Source: DTU052 sp050951725 (lineage in GTDB: Bacteria > Bacillota > Syntrophomonadia > Syntrophomonadales > DTU052). Taken from it: a stretch of DNA of 64,000 nt. Below are positions 18,112 to 26,353 of the stretch, one piece after another. The stretch lies in NCBI GenBank assembly GCA_050951725.1, contig JBMNJO010000019.1, positions 171,472 through 235,471 of the forward strand. Direction: 5' to 3'. Every line of letters starts with the position of its first letter. Positions within the stretch are counted from its first letter, which is position 1. Under the pieces are notes generated by a model. That model saw only the letters and a list, made by a program, of their open reading frames with translations. It was not told the DNA's origin and did not search any database. Both the position numbers and the translations under genes were made by a program.

Positions 18112-19440
18112 GTGTACAACAAATGGCTGGACATGTATAAATCCAAGTTAAAGACTCTTGATGAAGCGGCTGCCATGATCAAGGATGGGGAAGACGTATA
18201 CTGCGCGTTGGGAGGCGGCCAACCCTTCGGGATGTTTGAAGCCATCGGCCAGAGAATACGGCGCGGCGAATTGGCCGAGGTCTCACTGTTTGCCGGCAAT
18301 GTAATAATACCCACCGCTCTTACAGACCCTGATATCAAAGAAAGAGTTCATTTTGATACTCCGTTTGTCGGACCCTACACCCGCCAGGGAAACAAAGAAG
18401 GCTTTTATACTTATTCACCAATCAAGCTGAGCGACATGGACAGCATCTCCGCCCAGGGCTTACGCAAGGGAGATGTCTATATCCTGCGGGTTGCTCCCAT
18501 GGATAAGCACGGTTTTTTCAGCACCGGAATAAATGTGGACTATGGCTGGGGCATGGCGAAGACCAATCCCGAACGCCGCATGCTGATCCTCGAGGTAAAC
18601 CAACATATGCCGCGGACCTATGGGACCAATCATATCCACATAACTGAGGCCGACATTGTGGCCGAAAACCACGTACTCATGCCTTACGTACCCGATTTGC
18701 CGCTGACGGATGTAGAGATCAGCATTGGTCAGCATATTGCGGATATGGTTCCGGATGGTGCCACAATTCAGCTGGGGATTGGCGGCATCCCCAATGCAGT
18801 CGGAAAATTCCTGCACGATAAGCGGGACCTGGGTGTACACAGCGAGATGCTTACCAGCTGCATGCTGGAACTCTATAAAGCCGGGGTGATTACTTCGGCC
18901 AAAAAGACTTTCATGCCCTATAAGTGGATCGGTTCCTTTGCCTGGGGCAACCAGGAATTGTACGATTTTATCAATGAGAATCCGATGATCGAGATGCATA
19001 CCTGCGGTTTTGTGAATAATCCCTACATCATCGCCAAGAACGATAAGATGATTTCAGTCAACTCCACCCTGCAGCTTGATCTGACCGGGCAGTGTGCTTC
19101 AGAGGCTATTGGATCCTATCAGTTCTCGGGGGTAGGCGGGCAGGCTGATTTCGTCCAGGGAGCCTGGCTCTCCAAAGGAGGCAAATCTTTCATCGCTACG
19201 CCTTCTACCGTCCAGGACAAGAACGGTCAACTGATCTCCAAGATAGTGACTTCACTTGATTACGGCAGTTTCGTAAGCACTCCCCGCACGGAAACCCATT
19301 GGGTGGTTACCGAGTACGGAGCGGTTCTCGTAAAAGGCCAGAGCATTAAAAAACGCGCCGAGTCATTGATTTCCATCGCCCATCCCGATTTCCGGGACCA
19401 GCTTCGCTTCGAAGCCAAAAAACTGGGCTTCTTCTCCTAG
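18112..19440 (+). CDS. Acetyl-CoA hydrolase/transferase family CoA-transferase, second copy
   Basis: 442-residue paralogue of the gene at 6181-7530, with the same architecture: IQLGIGGIPNAVG, LGVHSEMLTS with Glu245 as the expected catalytic residue, and SIAHPDFRDQLRFEAKK at the end. The two copies differ clearly in the N-terminal substrate-binding half (here ALGGGQPFGMFEAIG), which suggests different acid or acyl-CoA preferences. The start is GTG at 18112 after GGAGGGGGAATT. It stands alone, with no neighbour on its strand for 500 bp. The precise reaction is not readable; 4-hydroxybutyrate, butyrate or another short acid with acetate are the leading options. Confidence 0.87.
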   Translation: MYNKWLDMYKSKLKTLDEAAAMIKDGEDVYCALGGGQPFGMFEAIGQRIRRGELAEVSLFAGNVIIPTALTDPDIKERVHFDTPFVGPYTRQGNKEGFYTYSPIKLSDMDSISAQGLRKGDVYILRVAPMDKHGFFSTGINVDYGWGMAKTNPERRMLILEVNQHMPRTYGTNHIHITEADIVAENHVLMPYVPDLPLTDVEISIGQHIADMVPDGATIQLGIGGIPNAVGKFLHDKRDLGVHSEMLTSCMLELYKAGVITSAKKTFMPYKWIGSFAWGNQELYDFINENPMIEMHTCGFVNNPYIIAKNDKMISVNSTLQLDLTGQCASEAIGSYQFSGVGGQADFVQGAWLSKGGKSFIATPSTVQDKNGQLISKIVTSLDYGSFVSTPRTETHWVVTEYGAVLVKGQSIKKRAESLISIAHPDFRDQLRFEAKKLGFFS

Positions 19441-19478
19441 TATCACCCCAAACAGGAGGACTATTTTTGGGCTATTTC

Positions 19479-19577
19479 GGGGACACCATACTAAATTATT
19501 GGGGTATTTGGGGAACACCATACTAATCATTTTGGCGGATGAATTAATTCATCCGCCAAAATAATTTAGTGGCACCT
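19479..19577. repeat. A/T-rich REP-like palindromic repeat
   Basis: Contains a perfect 32-bp palindrome at 19530-19561 centred on GAATTAATTC with outer arms TTTTGGCGG/CCGCCAAAA. Around it, ACTAAATTATT pairs with AATAATTTAGT. To its left are two copies of a GGGGAACACCATACTAA-like unit. It may act as terminator for the preceding CoA-transferase gene or be a mobile REP element. The remaining gap to 19885 shows no gene. Confidence 0.7.
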
Positions 19578-19889
19578 ACCTGAGAATGGAAGAACCCGCT
19601 GTCTAAGGGATTTTTACCGCATAACCCCCGGACCCGAAACGCATGGAAAGCATGATCCCTCTGCTCGCCAAGCGGCTGGTTTCAAAGGCAGTAATAAAAA
19701 GGCGCCGGGAGGAGAGGAGCCTCCTCGACCACCGCCGCACCCTGCGAGAGCCATTACCTGAAAGAGGTCAAAAAGGGCGTCCCCTGCTGCGACCCAGAAG
19801 CAGACCCTCCCTCCTTACCCTGACTACGGATCTCTGCCTCGGTTGTCCCCCTTGATAAAAAAATTTCCCTTGTAAATTGTAAAGCGCAC

Positions 19890-19939
19890 TTGACATCATG
19901 CGGAATCGCAGAATATACTATATGTAAAGCTAGCTTTAC
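19890..19939 (+). promoter_or_regulatory. Sigma-A promoter with overlapping perfect operator palindrome
   Basis: TTGACA (19890-19895), an 18-nt spacer and TATACT (19914-19919), followed at 19924-19939 by the perfect 16-bp palindrome GTAAAGCTAGCTTTAC over the start-of-transcription region. A related half site, TTGTAAATTGTAAAGC, lies just upstream of the -35. The next gene encodes an Xre-type repressor, so autoregulation is the natural reading. Confidence 0.7.
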
Positions 19940-19960
19940 TTCAAGAACGGCGGTGGTTTT

Positions 19961-20170
19961 ATGGAGAACCGGCTTAGGGAATTGCGGGAGAGGGAGTCTC
20001 TGACTCAGGAGGATCTGGCGGCCAGGGTAGGGGTATCCCGTCAGACCATCATTTCCTTGGAAAGAGGAAAATACAACCCCTCACTGATACTGGCGTATAA
20101 ACTGGCCCGGGTATTCGGGTTGCGGATTGAAGACGTGTTTCTGTTGGAAAACGGAAAGGGGGATGAATAA
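19961..20170 (+). CDS. Xre-family helix-turn-helix regulator
   Basis: 69-residue single-domain DNA-binding protein. The helix-turn-helix is clear: LTQEDLAARVGVSRQTIISLE followed by GKYNPSLILAYKLARVFG. This compact class usually represses its own operon, which here includes the membrane protein starting immediately after its stop codon. The palindrome at 19924-19939 is the likely binding site. Confidence 0.88.
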   Translation: MENRLRELRERESLTQEDLAARVGVSRQTIISLERGKYNPSLILAYKLARVFGLRIEDVFLLENGKGDE

Positions 20171-20569
20171 ATGACAACGCAGGCTCGCTATATGATCGGT
20201 ACCGGTTTTCAGGTGGTACTTCTGGCATTGGGAATCTGGGCGGTGTACCTTGGCAAGGTAGGCCTGGGAGCTGGTCTTATAGCTGCTACCATTGCGGTGT
20301 TTGTGGTCCGCAGCATCAAAACCAAAAAGGTTAAAGAGCAGCAGGACCAGGGCCTTAACCCTTACGACGAGAGGGCCTACTATATAACTCGAAAGGCCGC
20401 CTATGCTGGATACAGCACCTTCCTTATTGCCAGTGGATTCTTTGTATTGATCGGATCGATCTTTGGACCGAAAATTACGGTCAATCCCTACAACATGATG
20501 GGAATGGTGATCTTCGTCCTGGTCCTCTTGCATATCGGTTTTTATTACTACTACAACAGCAGGGAGTAG
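20171..20569 (+). CDS. DUF2178-like small membrane protein
   Basis: 132-residue membrane protein with four hydrophobic helices in two pairs, separated by a charged loop (KTKKVKEQQDQG). Its ATG directly follows the Xre gene's stop codon, forming an Xre/membrane-protein pair often seen in Bacillota. Function is unknown. Possible roles are sensing or small-molecule resistance, with the Xre protein controlling both genes. Confidence 0.7.
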   Translation: MTTQARYMIGTGFQVVLLALGIWAVYLGKVGLGAGLIAATIAVFVVRSIKTKKVKEQQDQGLNPYDERAYYITRKAAYAGYSTFLIASGFFVLIGSIFGPKITVNPYNMMGMVIFVLVLLHIGFYYYYNSRE

Positions 20570-20580
20570 AGTCCTACGCG

Positions 20581-20616
20581 GAAGCAGGGGGGGACGGACC
20601 TCCTGCTTCTCCTTTT
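20581..20616 (+). terminator. Rho-independent terminator
   Basis: GAAGCAGG pairs with CCTGCTTC across a G-rich loop, followed by TCCTTTT. Ends the Xre/DUF2178 operon. Confidence 0.8.
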
Positions 20617-20828
20617 CGGGTCCAGGGCCAAACGAAAAACCCATCTCTTTCGGCTTACTTGAAAAAATCACAAGCATTGTTTGCTTTTTCCTGCAATAAC
20701 CATTACAATGGACTTTAGCTTACATGCTTGTGGATGGAGTGTTATCCTTCTCGATAGCCTATGGCTAGGGAAGTAAGAGTAACAGGTACTTCCCGATGCA
20801 TGAGCAAGACGAGGAGGTTTTTAACTCA

Positions 20829-21131
20829 ATGTATTCAGACAAAACCCTTAGCTGTAAAGGATGCGGGAGCGAATTTACATTCAGCGCATCAGAACAGGAA
20901 TTCTACGCCGAAAAAGGATTCACCAACGAACCTGGACGATGCCCAACCTGCCGGGCTGCCCGCAAAGCAGAATCAAGGGGGCGCTCAGGTTACGGACGGA
21001 CGGAGAGGCAGATGTTCCCGGCGGTTTGTGCATCCTGTGGTAAGGATACCACGGTACCGTTCCAGCCCAGTGGGGATAGGCCCGTCTATTGCAGGGATTG
21101 TTATTCCCCCCAACCCCGGCGTAATTGGTAA
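20829..21131 (+). CDS. Zinc-ribbon protein (probable zinc-binding domain family)
   Basis: About 100 residues with two zinc-binding modules. The N-terminal one has CKGCGSEFTFSASEQEFYAEKGF and CPTCRAARK; the C-terminal one has CASCGKDTTVPF and YCRDC. This two-ribbon protein is common in Clostridia, usually as a lone gene, and its role is not established; nucleic-acid binding is plausible given the basic GRSGYGRTER linker. The ATG at 20829 follows GAGGAGG at 20811-20817. It is closed by its own terminator. Confidence 0.8.
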   Translation: MYSDKTLSCKGCGSEFTFSASEQEFYAEKGFTNEPGRCPTCRAARKAESRGRSGYGRTERQMFPAVCASCGKDTTVPFQPSGDRPVYCRDCYSPQPRRNW

Positions 21132-21141
21132 CCAGTAAGCC

Positions 21142-21181
21142 AAAACTCCTCGGGTCCAAGGTGGGTCCGGGGAGTTTTTTG
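21142..21181 (+). terminator. Rho-independent terminator
   Basis: AAAACTCC pairs with GGAGTTTTTT, and inner GGGTCC/GGTCC segments extend the hairpin. It lies just after the zinc-ribbon gene. Confidence 0.85.
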
Positions 21182-21291
21182 CTGTCAATACCAGAATGCG
21201 GCATAATAGTATAAGATTCTTCCCTGATGACAATTATCCTGACATATAACTGGTATCGGAGAACAATGTTCCAAAGGAGAGTGAAATATTT

Positions 21292-22710
21292 TTGTCTTTT
21301 GATCAAATGGGGCTCAGTCAACCAGTACTGCAAGCCGTACACGCCATGGGATTTGAAGAGCCCACCCCTATTCAGGAAAAGACCATCCCGGTATCGATGA
21401 AGGGCCGGGATGTGGTTGGCCGCGCCCAGACCGGAACCGGCAAAACAGTGGCCTTTGCCATACCGATGGTGGAGAAGATATCACGGGACACCACCGGGGT
21501 CAGGGCCCTGGTTATCACCCCGACCCGGGAACTGGCAGTACAGGTCGCCGAGGAGCTTAACAAGATTGGACAGTATAAGGGTATACGGACCCTCCCGATA
21601 TATGGCGGACAGGATATTGAACGCCAGATCCGGGCATTGGCCAAAGGTCCGCAGATTGTGGTGGGGACACCTGGCCGGTTGATGGACCATATGAGAAGAA
21701 GAACCCTGCGCCTTGATGCCATTACTACCGTGATTTTGGATGAAGCCGATGAAATGCTTAATATGGGGTTTATTGAAGATGTTGAGACCATACTGGGTCA
21801 GATTCCTCAGGGACGCCAGACCATGCTCTTTTCTGCTACCATATCCCCGCAGGTACGCAATCTGGCCGACAAATTCCTGCAGGACCCCGCTTTTATCAGC
21901 ATTCAGCCCAAGGAGGTTACGGTGCCCACGATTCGCCAGAGCTACTGCGAGGTGGGTAACCACCAGAAATTCGATGCCCTCTGCCGGTTATTGGACATAC
22001 AGTCACCGGATATGGCTATTGTCTTCGCCCGCACCAAAAAGAGGGTTGATGAGATCTCAGAAGGGCTATCCAAACGTGGCTATTCGGCGGAAGGGATTCA
22101 CAGTGACCTCTCGCAAGCCCGGCGTGATACAGTCATGCGGCAGTTTCGAGATGGAACCATCGATATCCTGGTTGCTACCGATGTCGCATCCCGAGGCCTG
22201 GATATCTCGGGAGTAACCCATGTCTACAATTTCGACATACCCCAGGATCCGGAGAGTTATGTTCACCGCATTGGCCGTACCGGAAGGATGGGGAAAATCG
22301 GTGAGGCCATCACCTTTGTCAATACCCGGGAACTCGCCTACCTGAAAACGATCGAGGCATTGACCAAACGGCCTATTGCCCGCCGTCCCCTGCCATCGAT
22401 CATGGAAGTGGTAAGGGGTCAGCAGCGTCTGGCCATGGAGAGATTGAGCAATACTGTGGAATCTCAGGATTTGTCAGCCTTTAAGGGTATGGCTGAAAAC
22501 CTGCTGGAGGAACATGATTCGGTGGCTTTGGTCTCGGCGGCTTTGAAGCTCCTGACCAAGGTTCCCGACCGCACTCCCGTACACCTGACCGAGGAGCGCA
22601 CCTTCCAGCGCCCTCCCAAGCCGCGCCCGAAGTACGGTTCGGGTGATGGACGCGGTAAAAGCTTTTCACGGGATCATAAGCGCAAATACCGGGGAAGAAA
22701 CGAACGATAA
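21292..22710 (+). CDS. DEAD-box ATP-dependent RNA helicase
   Basis: 472-residue RNA helicase with every core motif: the Q motif (FEEPTPIQEKTIP), motif I AQTGTGKT, Ia PTREL, Ib TPGRLMDH, II DEAD, III SAT, IV (IVFARTKKR), V (ATDVASRGLD) and VI (YVHRIGRTGR). After the core comes a roughly 110-residue tail ending in a basic, Gly/Arg/Lys-rich stretch (KPRPKYGSGDGRGKSFSRDHKRKYRG) typical of CshA/DeaD-type proteins that remodel structured RNA in ribosome assembly or RNA decay. The start is TTG at 21292 after AAAGGAGA. It ends with a good terminator, so probably a single-gene unit. Confidence 0.93.
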   Translation: MSFDQMGLSQPVLQAVHAMGFEEPTPIQEKTIPVSMKGRDVVGRAQTGTGKTVAFAIPMVEKISRDTTGVRALVITPTRELAVQVAEELNKIGQYKGIRTLPIYGGQDIERQIRALAKGPQIVVGTPGRLMDHMRRRTLRLDAITTVILDEADEMLNMGFIEDVETILGQIPQGRQTMLFSATISPQVRNLADKFLQDPAFISIQPKEVTVPTIRQSYCEVGNHQKFDALCRLLDIQSPDMAIVFARTKKRVDEISEGLSKRGYSAEGIHSDLSQARRDTVMRQFRDGTIDILVATDVASRGLDISGVTHVYNFDIPQDPESYVHRIGRTGRMGKIGEAITFVNTRELAYLKTIEALTKRPIARRPLPSIMEVVRGQQRLAMERLSNTVESQDLSAFKGMAENLLEEHDSVALVSAALKLLTKVPDRTPVHLTEERTFQRPPKPRPKYGSGDGRGKSFSRDHKRKYRGRNER

Positions 22711-22783
22711 ACGTTTCGGTATAAGACCGGGGGTCGGATTAAGCAGCAGGGTATCCCAATCCGATCATCAACAGCAGATTATC

Positions 22784-22808
22784 AAAGGACCCGAAATGGG
22801 TCCTTTTT
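22784..22808 (+). terminator. Rho-independent terminator after helicase gene
   Basis: AAAGGACCC pairs with GGGTCCTTT around GAAAT and is followed by TTT. The MITE at 22814 starts just beyond. Confidence 0.85.
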
Positions 22809-22813
22809 AGTTC

Positions 22814-23085
22814 TTGATTCCCCTGCGAAAACCTCAAATTATGCTGTTCGAATGCATAAATATATGGAAGCCGGTTGACGCAGCATGGCAGCAACGCCCT
22901 GCGAAGGCGAACGACGAAAGGGGGCGAGCCCCATGAACGGGGCGAGAGGGCCACTGAACATGGATGTGAATTGGCCCGGTCCCCCTTTCGTCGTGAGACA
23001 AGCAGTTGGTGTTGCCCATGCGAAGTCGGGCGACGAATATTTATGCATTCAAACATACGAATTATTACTTTTCGCAGGGGAATCA
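22814..23085 (+). mobile_element. MITE family copy C (best complete copy)
   Basis: 272-bp non-coding element with long imperfect terminal inverted repeats of about 50 bp: the left end starts TTGATTCCCCTGCGAAAA and the right end finishes TTTTCGCAGGGGAATCAA, both continuing into GAATGCATAAATAT. Inside lies a perfect 14-bp stem, ACGACGAAAGGGGG (22911-22924) with CCCCCTTTCGTCGT (22981-22994), enclosing the small hairpin GCCCCATGAACGGGGC. Open frames inside follow the repeat and look like chance. Related copies are at 5988, 17329, 24769, 55958 and 60484. The class of transposase that would mobilise it is not identified. Confidence 0.8.
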
Positions 23086-23186
23086 ATTCCTGAAAAGAAA
23101 AAAAGGTATTTTGGTGTCGGACAGAGAACCAATAGCGGACTTGTGAATTTACAGTCAATTATTATAGGAACAAGGAGACAACGGCT

Positions 23187-23744
23187 ATGGTTATGAAGAC
23201 GATATCCCGGTTATACTTTTGGATCACCGGGTGGAAACTTGAAGGCAGGCTTTCCCCGGAAATCAGGAAATGTATCATGGTAGCCGCCCCCCACACCAGC
23301 AACTACGATTTTGGTTACTCGAGAGCCGCCCTGTACCTTATGGAGGTCAACGTAAGGTATCTGGCAAAAAAAGAGCTCTTGAACTCACCTTTGGGATTTA
23401 TCTTTCGACTGACGGGTGCCATCGGGGTTGAACGTGACCGGTCAGAAAACATGGTCACCCAGATGGTTGAGATGTTTGATCAGTCCGAGGATTTGATTAT
23501 CATGCTGGCACCGGAAGGAAGCCGCAAGCTGAAGGGGAAGTGGAAGACCGGCTTCTACCATGCTGCTATGCAGGCTAAGGTGCCAATTGTCCTGGCTTCC
23601 CTTGACTACCAGAAAAAGGTGGCCAATGTTGGCCTGGTGTTTTATCCTACCGGAAATTATCACCAGGATATGGTACAGGTTAAGGAGTTCTACAAGGGGG
23701 TTACCCCTCGCTACCCGGAAAAGTTTGTCCTGGATATCTGCTGA
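23187..23744 (+). CDS. 1-acyl-glycerol-3-phosphate acyltransferase-like protein
   Basis: 185-residue acyltransferase of the PlsC-like superfamily. The catalytic HX4D box is HTSNYD (His36, Asp41), followed by the LAPEGSRK motif that replaces the usual PEGTR glycerophosphate-binding block, as in a subgroup seen in many bacteria. It is shorter than PlsC and lacks a clear N-terminal membrane helix. Probably transfers an acyl chain to a lysophospholipid or similar acceptor at the membrane face; the exact substrate is unknown. The ATG at 23187 has GGAG 10 nt upstream. Confidence 0.82.
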   Translation: MVMKTISRLYFWITGWKLEGRLSPEIRKCIMVAAPHTSNYDFGYSRAALYLMEVNVRYLAKKELLNSPLGFIFRLTGAIGVERDRSENMVTQMVEMFDQSEDLIIMLAPEGSRKLKGKWKTGFYHAAMQAKVPIVLASLDYQKKVANVGLVFYPTGNYHQDMVQVKEFYKGVTPRYPEKFVLDIC

Positions 23745-23819
23745 GACTGTTGGCCGGGAACCATATTAAATCTGCCGTGAGAACCCTCTCCCCTTTATGG
23801 GGATTTGGATTGTGACTGC

Positions 23820-23873
23820 TTGTCAATCGGTTGACAAAAAAGCTGCAGCCATCGTTGATTTGTTGATGGCTGC
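23820..23873. terminator. Possible bidirectional terminator hairpins
   Basis: Two inverted repeats, TTGTCAA/TTGACAA and GCAGCCATC/GATGGCTGC, lie between the convergent acyltransferase and peptidoglycan-binding genes. No good T-run follows, so the function is uncertain. Confidence 0.35.
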
Positions 23874-23952
23874 GCAACTGCATCCGGCACCGGAAGACTC
23901 TGGCCATCGTTTATTCTCCTGAGAGTCCTGTATACTGGCCAAAGTATGATAA

Positions 23953-24678
23953 TTAACTGACTGCCAGGTGATAAAATGTTTCGGGTCCTACTATCCCATC
24001 GACCCTTATATTGGCAGCCTTCTGCAGTGCCCTTACGGCCTGCTCGGTAAGAGACCCAAATATTCCGTCCAGTTTTCCTGTATAATAGCCCATCTCTTTC
24101 AGATGTCTCTGCAGCCAGTAGACATCATAGCCCTGATTGCGGTCCCAGCGGCCGCGGCGGAGGTTTCTGCCGCCCATCCCGGCATATTCGTAGATCTTGT
24201 AGATGGTTCTCGGTCCCACGATGCCATCATCAACCAGACCTACGTCTCTCTGGAACTTCATGACTGCCCGCTCGGTGTTCTCATCGAAGTAGCCGCTGGC
24301 CGGTTTGCCCAGAGCATCGGCAAATTCCTTCGCCGTGGTGGCCAACCGGTTCTGGAGCACCGATACGTCATAGCCTCTGCTCCCCTTGGAAAGGGTGCGG
24401 GAACCAAATACCTGCCCCCCTGCCGGAAGATAGGGACGGATCAGAATTCCTAAAAATAAAAAGGTGTTCGGTCCGACAATCCCGTCAGCTGACAGTTTAA
24501 AATAGCGCTGAAACTTCTTTACCGCGTTCTCAGTTATCGGTCCGAAAATGCCATCTATTGCTATCCGTGAACCCATCGGCTCCGGCAGATTATTAAGAAG
24601 GTGCTGCAGCAGTTCTACATCAGTACCCTCCATACCCCGCATAAGATTCCGACTTCCGAGGTTAATGAAATTAGTCAT
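23953..24678 (-). CDS. Peptidoglycan-binding domain protein (three PG_binding_1 repeats)
   Basis: 241-residue protein made of three tandem PG_binding_1 modules, each with a G-x-D-V-x-x-L-Q start and a D-G-I-F/V-G-P/S-x-T-x-x-A-V-x-x-F/L-Q end: about residues 12-75, 95-160 and 168-240. No catalytic domain is present. A classical signal peptide is also missing, so it may be exported another way or work in the spore, where such proteins help hydrolases bind the cortex. The ATG at 24678 is chosen for GAGGGG just upstream; a longer frame to 24720 has no ribosome site. Confidence 0.85.
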   Translation of the reverse strand: MTNFINLGSRNLMRGMEGTDVELLQHLLNNLPEPMGSRIAIDGIFGPITENAVKKFQRYFKLSADGIVGPNTFLFLGILIRPYLPAGGQVFGSRTLSKGSRGYDVSVLQNRLATTAKEFADALGKPASGYFDENTERAVMKFQRDVGLVDDGIVGPRTIYKIYEYAGMGGRNLRRGRWDRNQGYDVYWLQRHLKEMGYYTGKLDGIFGSLTEQAVRALQKAANIRVDGIVGPETFYHLAVS

Positions 24679-24768
24679 ACATTTCCCCTCATTAAATAGT
24701 GCTTTGTTCATATTATGCAAGTACCAACAGGATGGTTAAAAACTGTTTCAAAGTCATTTTATTGTCAG

Positions 24769-24918
24769 TTGATCCCCCGGGAAAAGTCATAATTCGCAGG
24801 TTTGTATGCAATTGATATCCATCGTTATCTTCGCGGGTGTTACTGCCCTGCTGCCTCAATCGGCGGGGACAGATTGATATATTCAATCAGGGTATACCGC
24901 CATTTTGGCAGGAGAATC
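24769..24918 (-). mobile_element. MITE family copy D (short, reverse orientation)
   Basis: Begins TTGATCCCCCGGGAAAAGTC and ends near TTTTGGCAGGAGAATC, matching the two ends of the 22814 element in reverse. The central part has been lost, but TTCGCGGGTGTTACTGCC and CTGCCTCAATCGGC are still recognisable as the core. It fills most of the gap between the peptidoglycan-binding gene and the C69-family gene. Confidence 0.65.
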
Positions 24919-25013
24919 CGGGAGCAGCTAAATGAAAATGGGTCCGAAGTTGGTCTGCCATTGATTGTTAGTCAGATAATAATAGAATGATAGGTAAGAA
25001 AGGGGGGGCTAGT

Positions 25014-26318
25014 ATGTGTGATACCATGGTTGCCTTGGGGCATACCACCAGGAATGGAAAGGTGCTGTTCGCCAAGAACAGTGACCGCCAACCCAATGAG
25101 CCGCTGGTCATAACACACGTTCCGCGTCGGCATTTCCAACCCGGATCCAGAGTCAAGTGTACCTACATTGAAGTTGAACAGTGCGAGGAGACCTACGAGG
25201 TATTCCTCCTCAAACCGAGCTGGATCTGGGGCTGTGAGATGGGAGGCAATGAATTCGGGCTGAACATTGGGAATGAAGCGGTTTTCACCCGGGAGAAATA
25301 TGGTGAGCCCGCCTTGATCGGTATGGATATGATCAGGCTGGCCCTGGAAAGGTGCCGGGACAGTGGTGAGGCCCTGGAATTTATCATCTCCCTGCTCGAA
25401 CGTTACGGACAGGGGGGCAACTGCGGATTTGAAAAGGAGTTCACCTACCATAACTCCTTCCTGATCGCCGACCCGAACAGTGCCTGGGTTTTGGAGACGG
25501 CAGGCCAATACTGGGCCGCCGAGAAGGTCAAAGGGGTACGCACCATTTCCAATTGCCTCTCTATCGGCAAGTCCTTCGATATGGCTCATCCTGAACTGGT
25601 GAGCCATGCAGTGGAGAAGGGCTGGTGCAAATCAGAAGAGGACTTCAACTTTGCCCGTTGTTACAGTGATCCATTGTTCACCTATTTCAGCGGAGCCCGT
25701 ACCCGACAGCAAAGCACCCAGTCCCAGCTGCAAGATAAACTGGGATCGATCGATGCCCGCCTGATGAGAGATATCCTGCGTTCGCACTACCCTTCAGTGG
25801 AAGGGCGCCAGTTCAAACGGGCTTCCCTGAAAAGCGTCTGCATGCACGGGGGAGCACCGATTGGTGACCATACCACCGGGAGTTATGTAGCCTCCCTGGG
25901 GAATCCCTGCACCTACTGGGTCACCGGCAGCTCCACACCCTGCCTGGCCCTTTTCAAGCCGTTATGGCTGAATGTTAAAGAAGGGATACCCTTTGGTGAA
26001 GAGGAGACGGACATGGCGCTGGAGTTCTGGAGAAAGAGGGAACTCCTGCACCGCATGGTCATAGCTCATCAACTGCAGGATTTACAGGGATACCGAACGG
26101 AACGCGACCTGTTGGAGGAATCCTGGATGGAGATGGTCGACTCATTGGATGATGCCGCGGACCGAAACTCTGAAATGAAACGAATCATGGACCTTGCCTG
26201 GGAACAGGAGGACGAACTCATAAACAGAACCTTGAAGGATAATGAGTCCCACCCACCACAGTGGAAGGGCAATCCCTACCACAGGTACTACTGGCGGCGC
26301 CAGACCTCCCGGCTGTAA
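25014..26318 (+). CDS. Peptidase C69/secernin-like Ntn hydrolase
   Basis: 434-residue N-terminal-nucleophile hydrolase. With the ATG at 25014 the protein begins MCDTMVALG, so removal of Met exposes Cys2 as the catalytic nucleophile, as in C69 dipeptidases and secernins. KNSDRQPNEP is the conserved substrate-side block after the first strand. ATG 25014 follows a G-rich ribosome site; a longer frame from 24987 would bury Cys2 and is rejected. Members hydrolyse dipeptides or other amides, and secernin-type homologues have unknown substrates. No signal peptide is visible, so it is probably cytoplasmic. Confidence 0.85.
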   Translation: MCDTMVALGHTTRNGKVLFAKNSDRQPNEPLVITHVPRRHFQPGSRVKCTYIEVEQCEETYEVFLLKPSWIWGCEMGGNEFGLNIGNEAVFTREKYGEPALIGMDMIRLALERCRDSGEALEFIISLLERYGQGGNCGFEKEFTYHNSFLIADPNSAWVLETAGQYWAAEKVKGVRTISNCLSIGKSFDMAHPELVSHAVEKGWCKSEEDFNFARCYSDPLFTYFSGARTRQQSTQSQLQDKLGSIDARLMRDILRSHYPSVEGRQFKRASLKSVCMHGGAPIGDHTTGSYVASLGNPCTYWVTGSSTPCLALFKPLWLNVKEGIPFGEEETDMALEFWRKRELLHRMVIAHQLQDLQGYRTERDLLEESWMEMVDSLDDAADRNSEMKRIMDLAWEQEDELINRTLKDNESHPPQWKGNPYHRYYWRRQTSRL

Positions 26319-26353
26319 TGGGACACAGGGACAGGTTCACTGTCCCACTTTTC
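26319..26353. repeat. GTGGGACAG palindrome family, copy 2
   Basis: Inverted relative of 12884-12920, with ATGGGACACAGGGACAGG and CACTGTCCCACTTTT. It begins immediately after the stop codon of the C69-family gene and may be its terminator. Confidence 0.7.

Noticed and set aside
22834..23160. Several overlapping open frames of 60-140 codons on both strands
   Set aside because: They lie within MITE copy C, follow its repeat structure, lack ribosome sites and change frame between copies.
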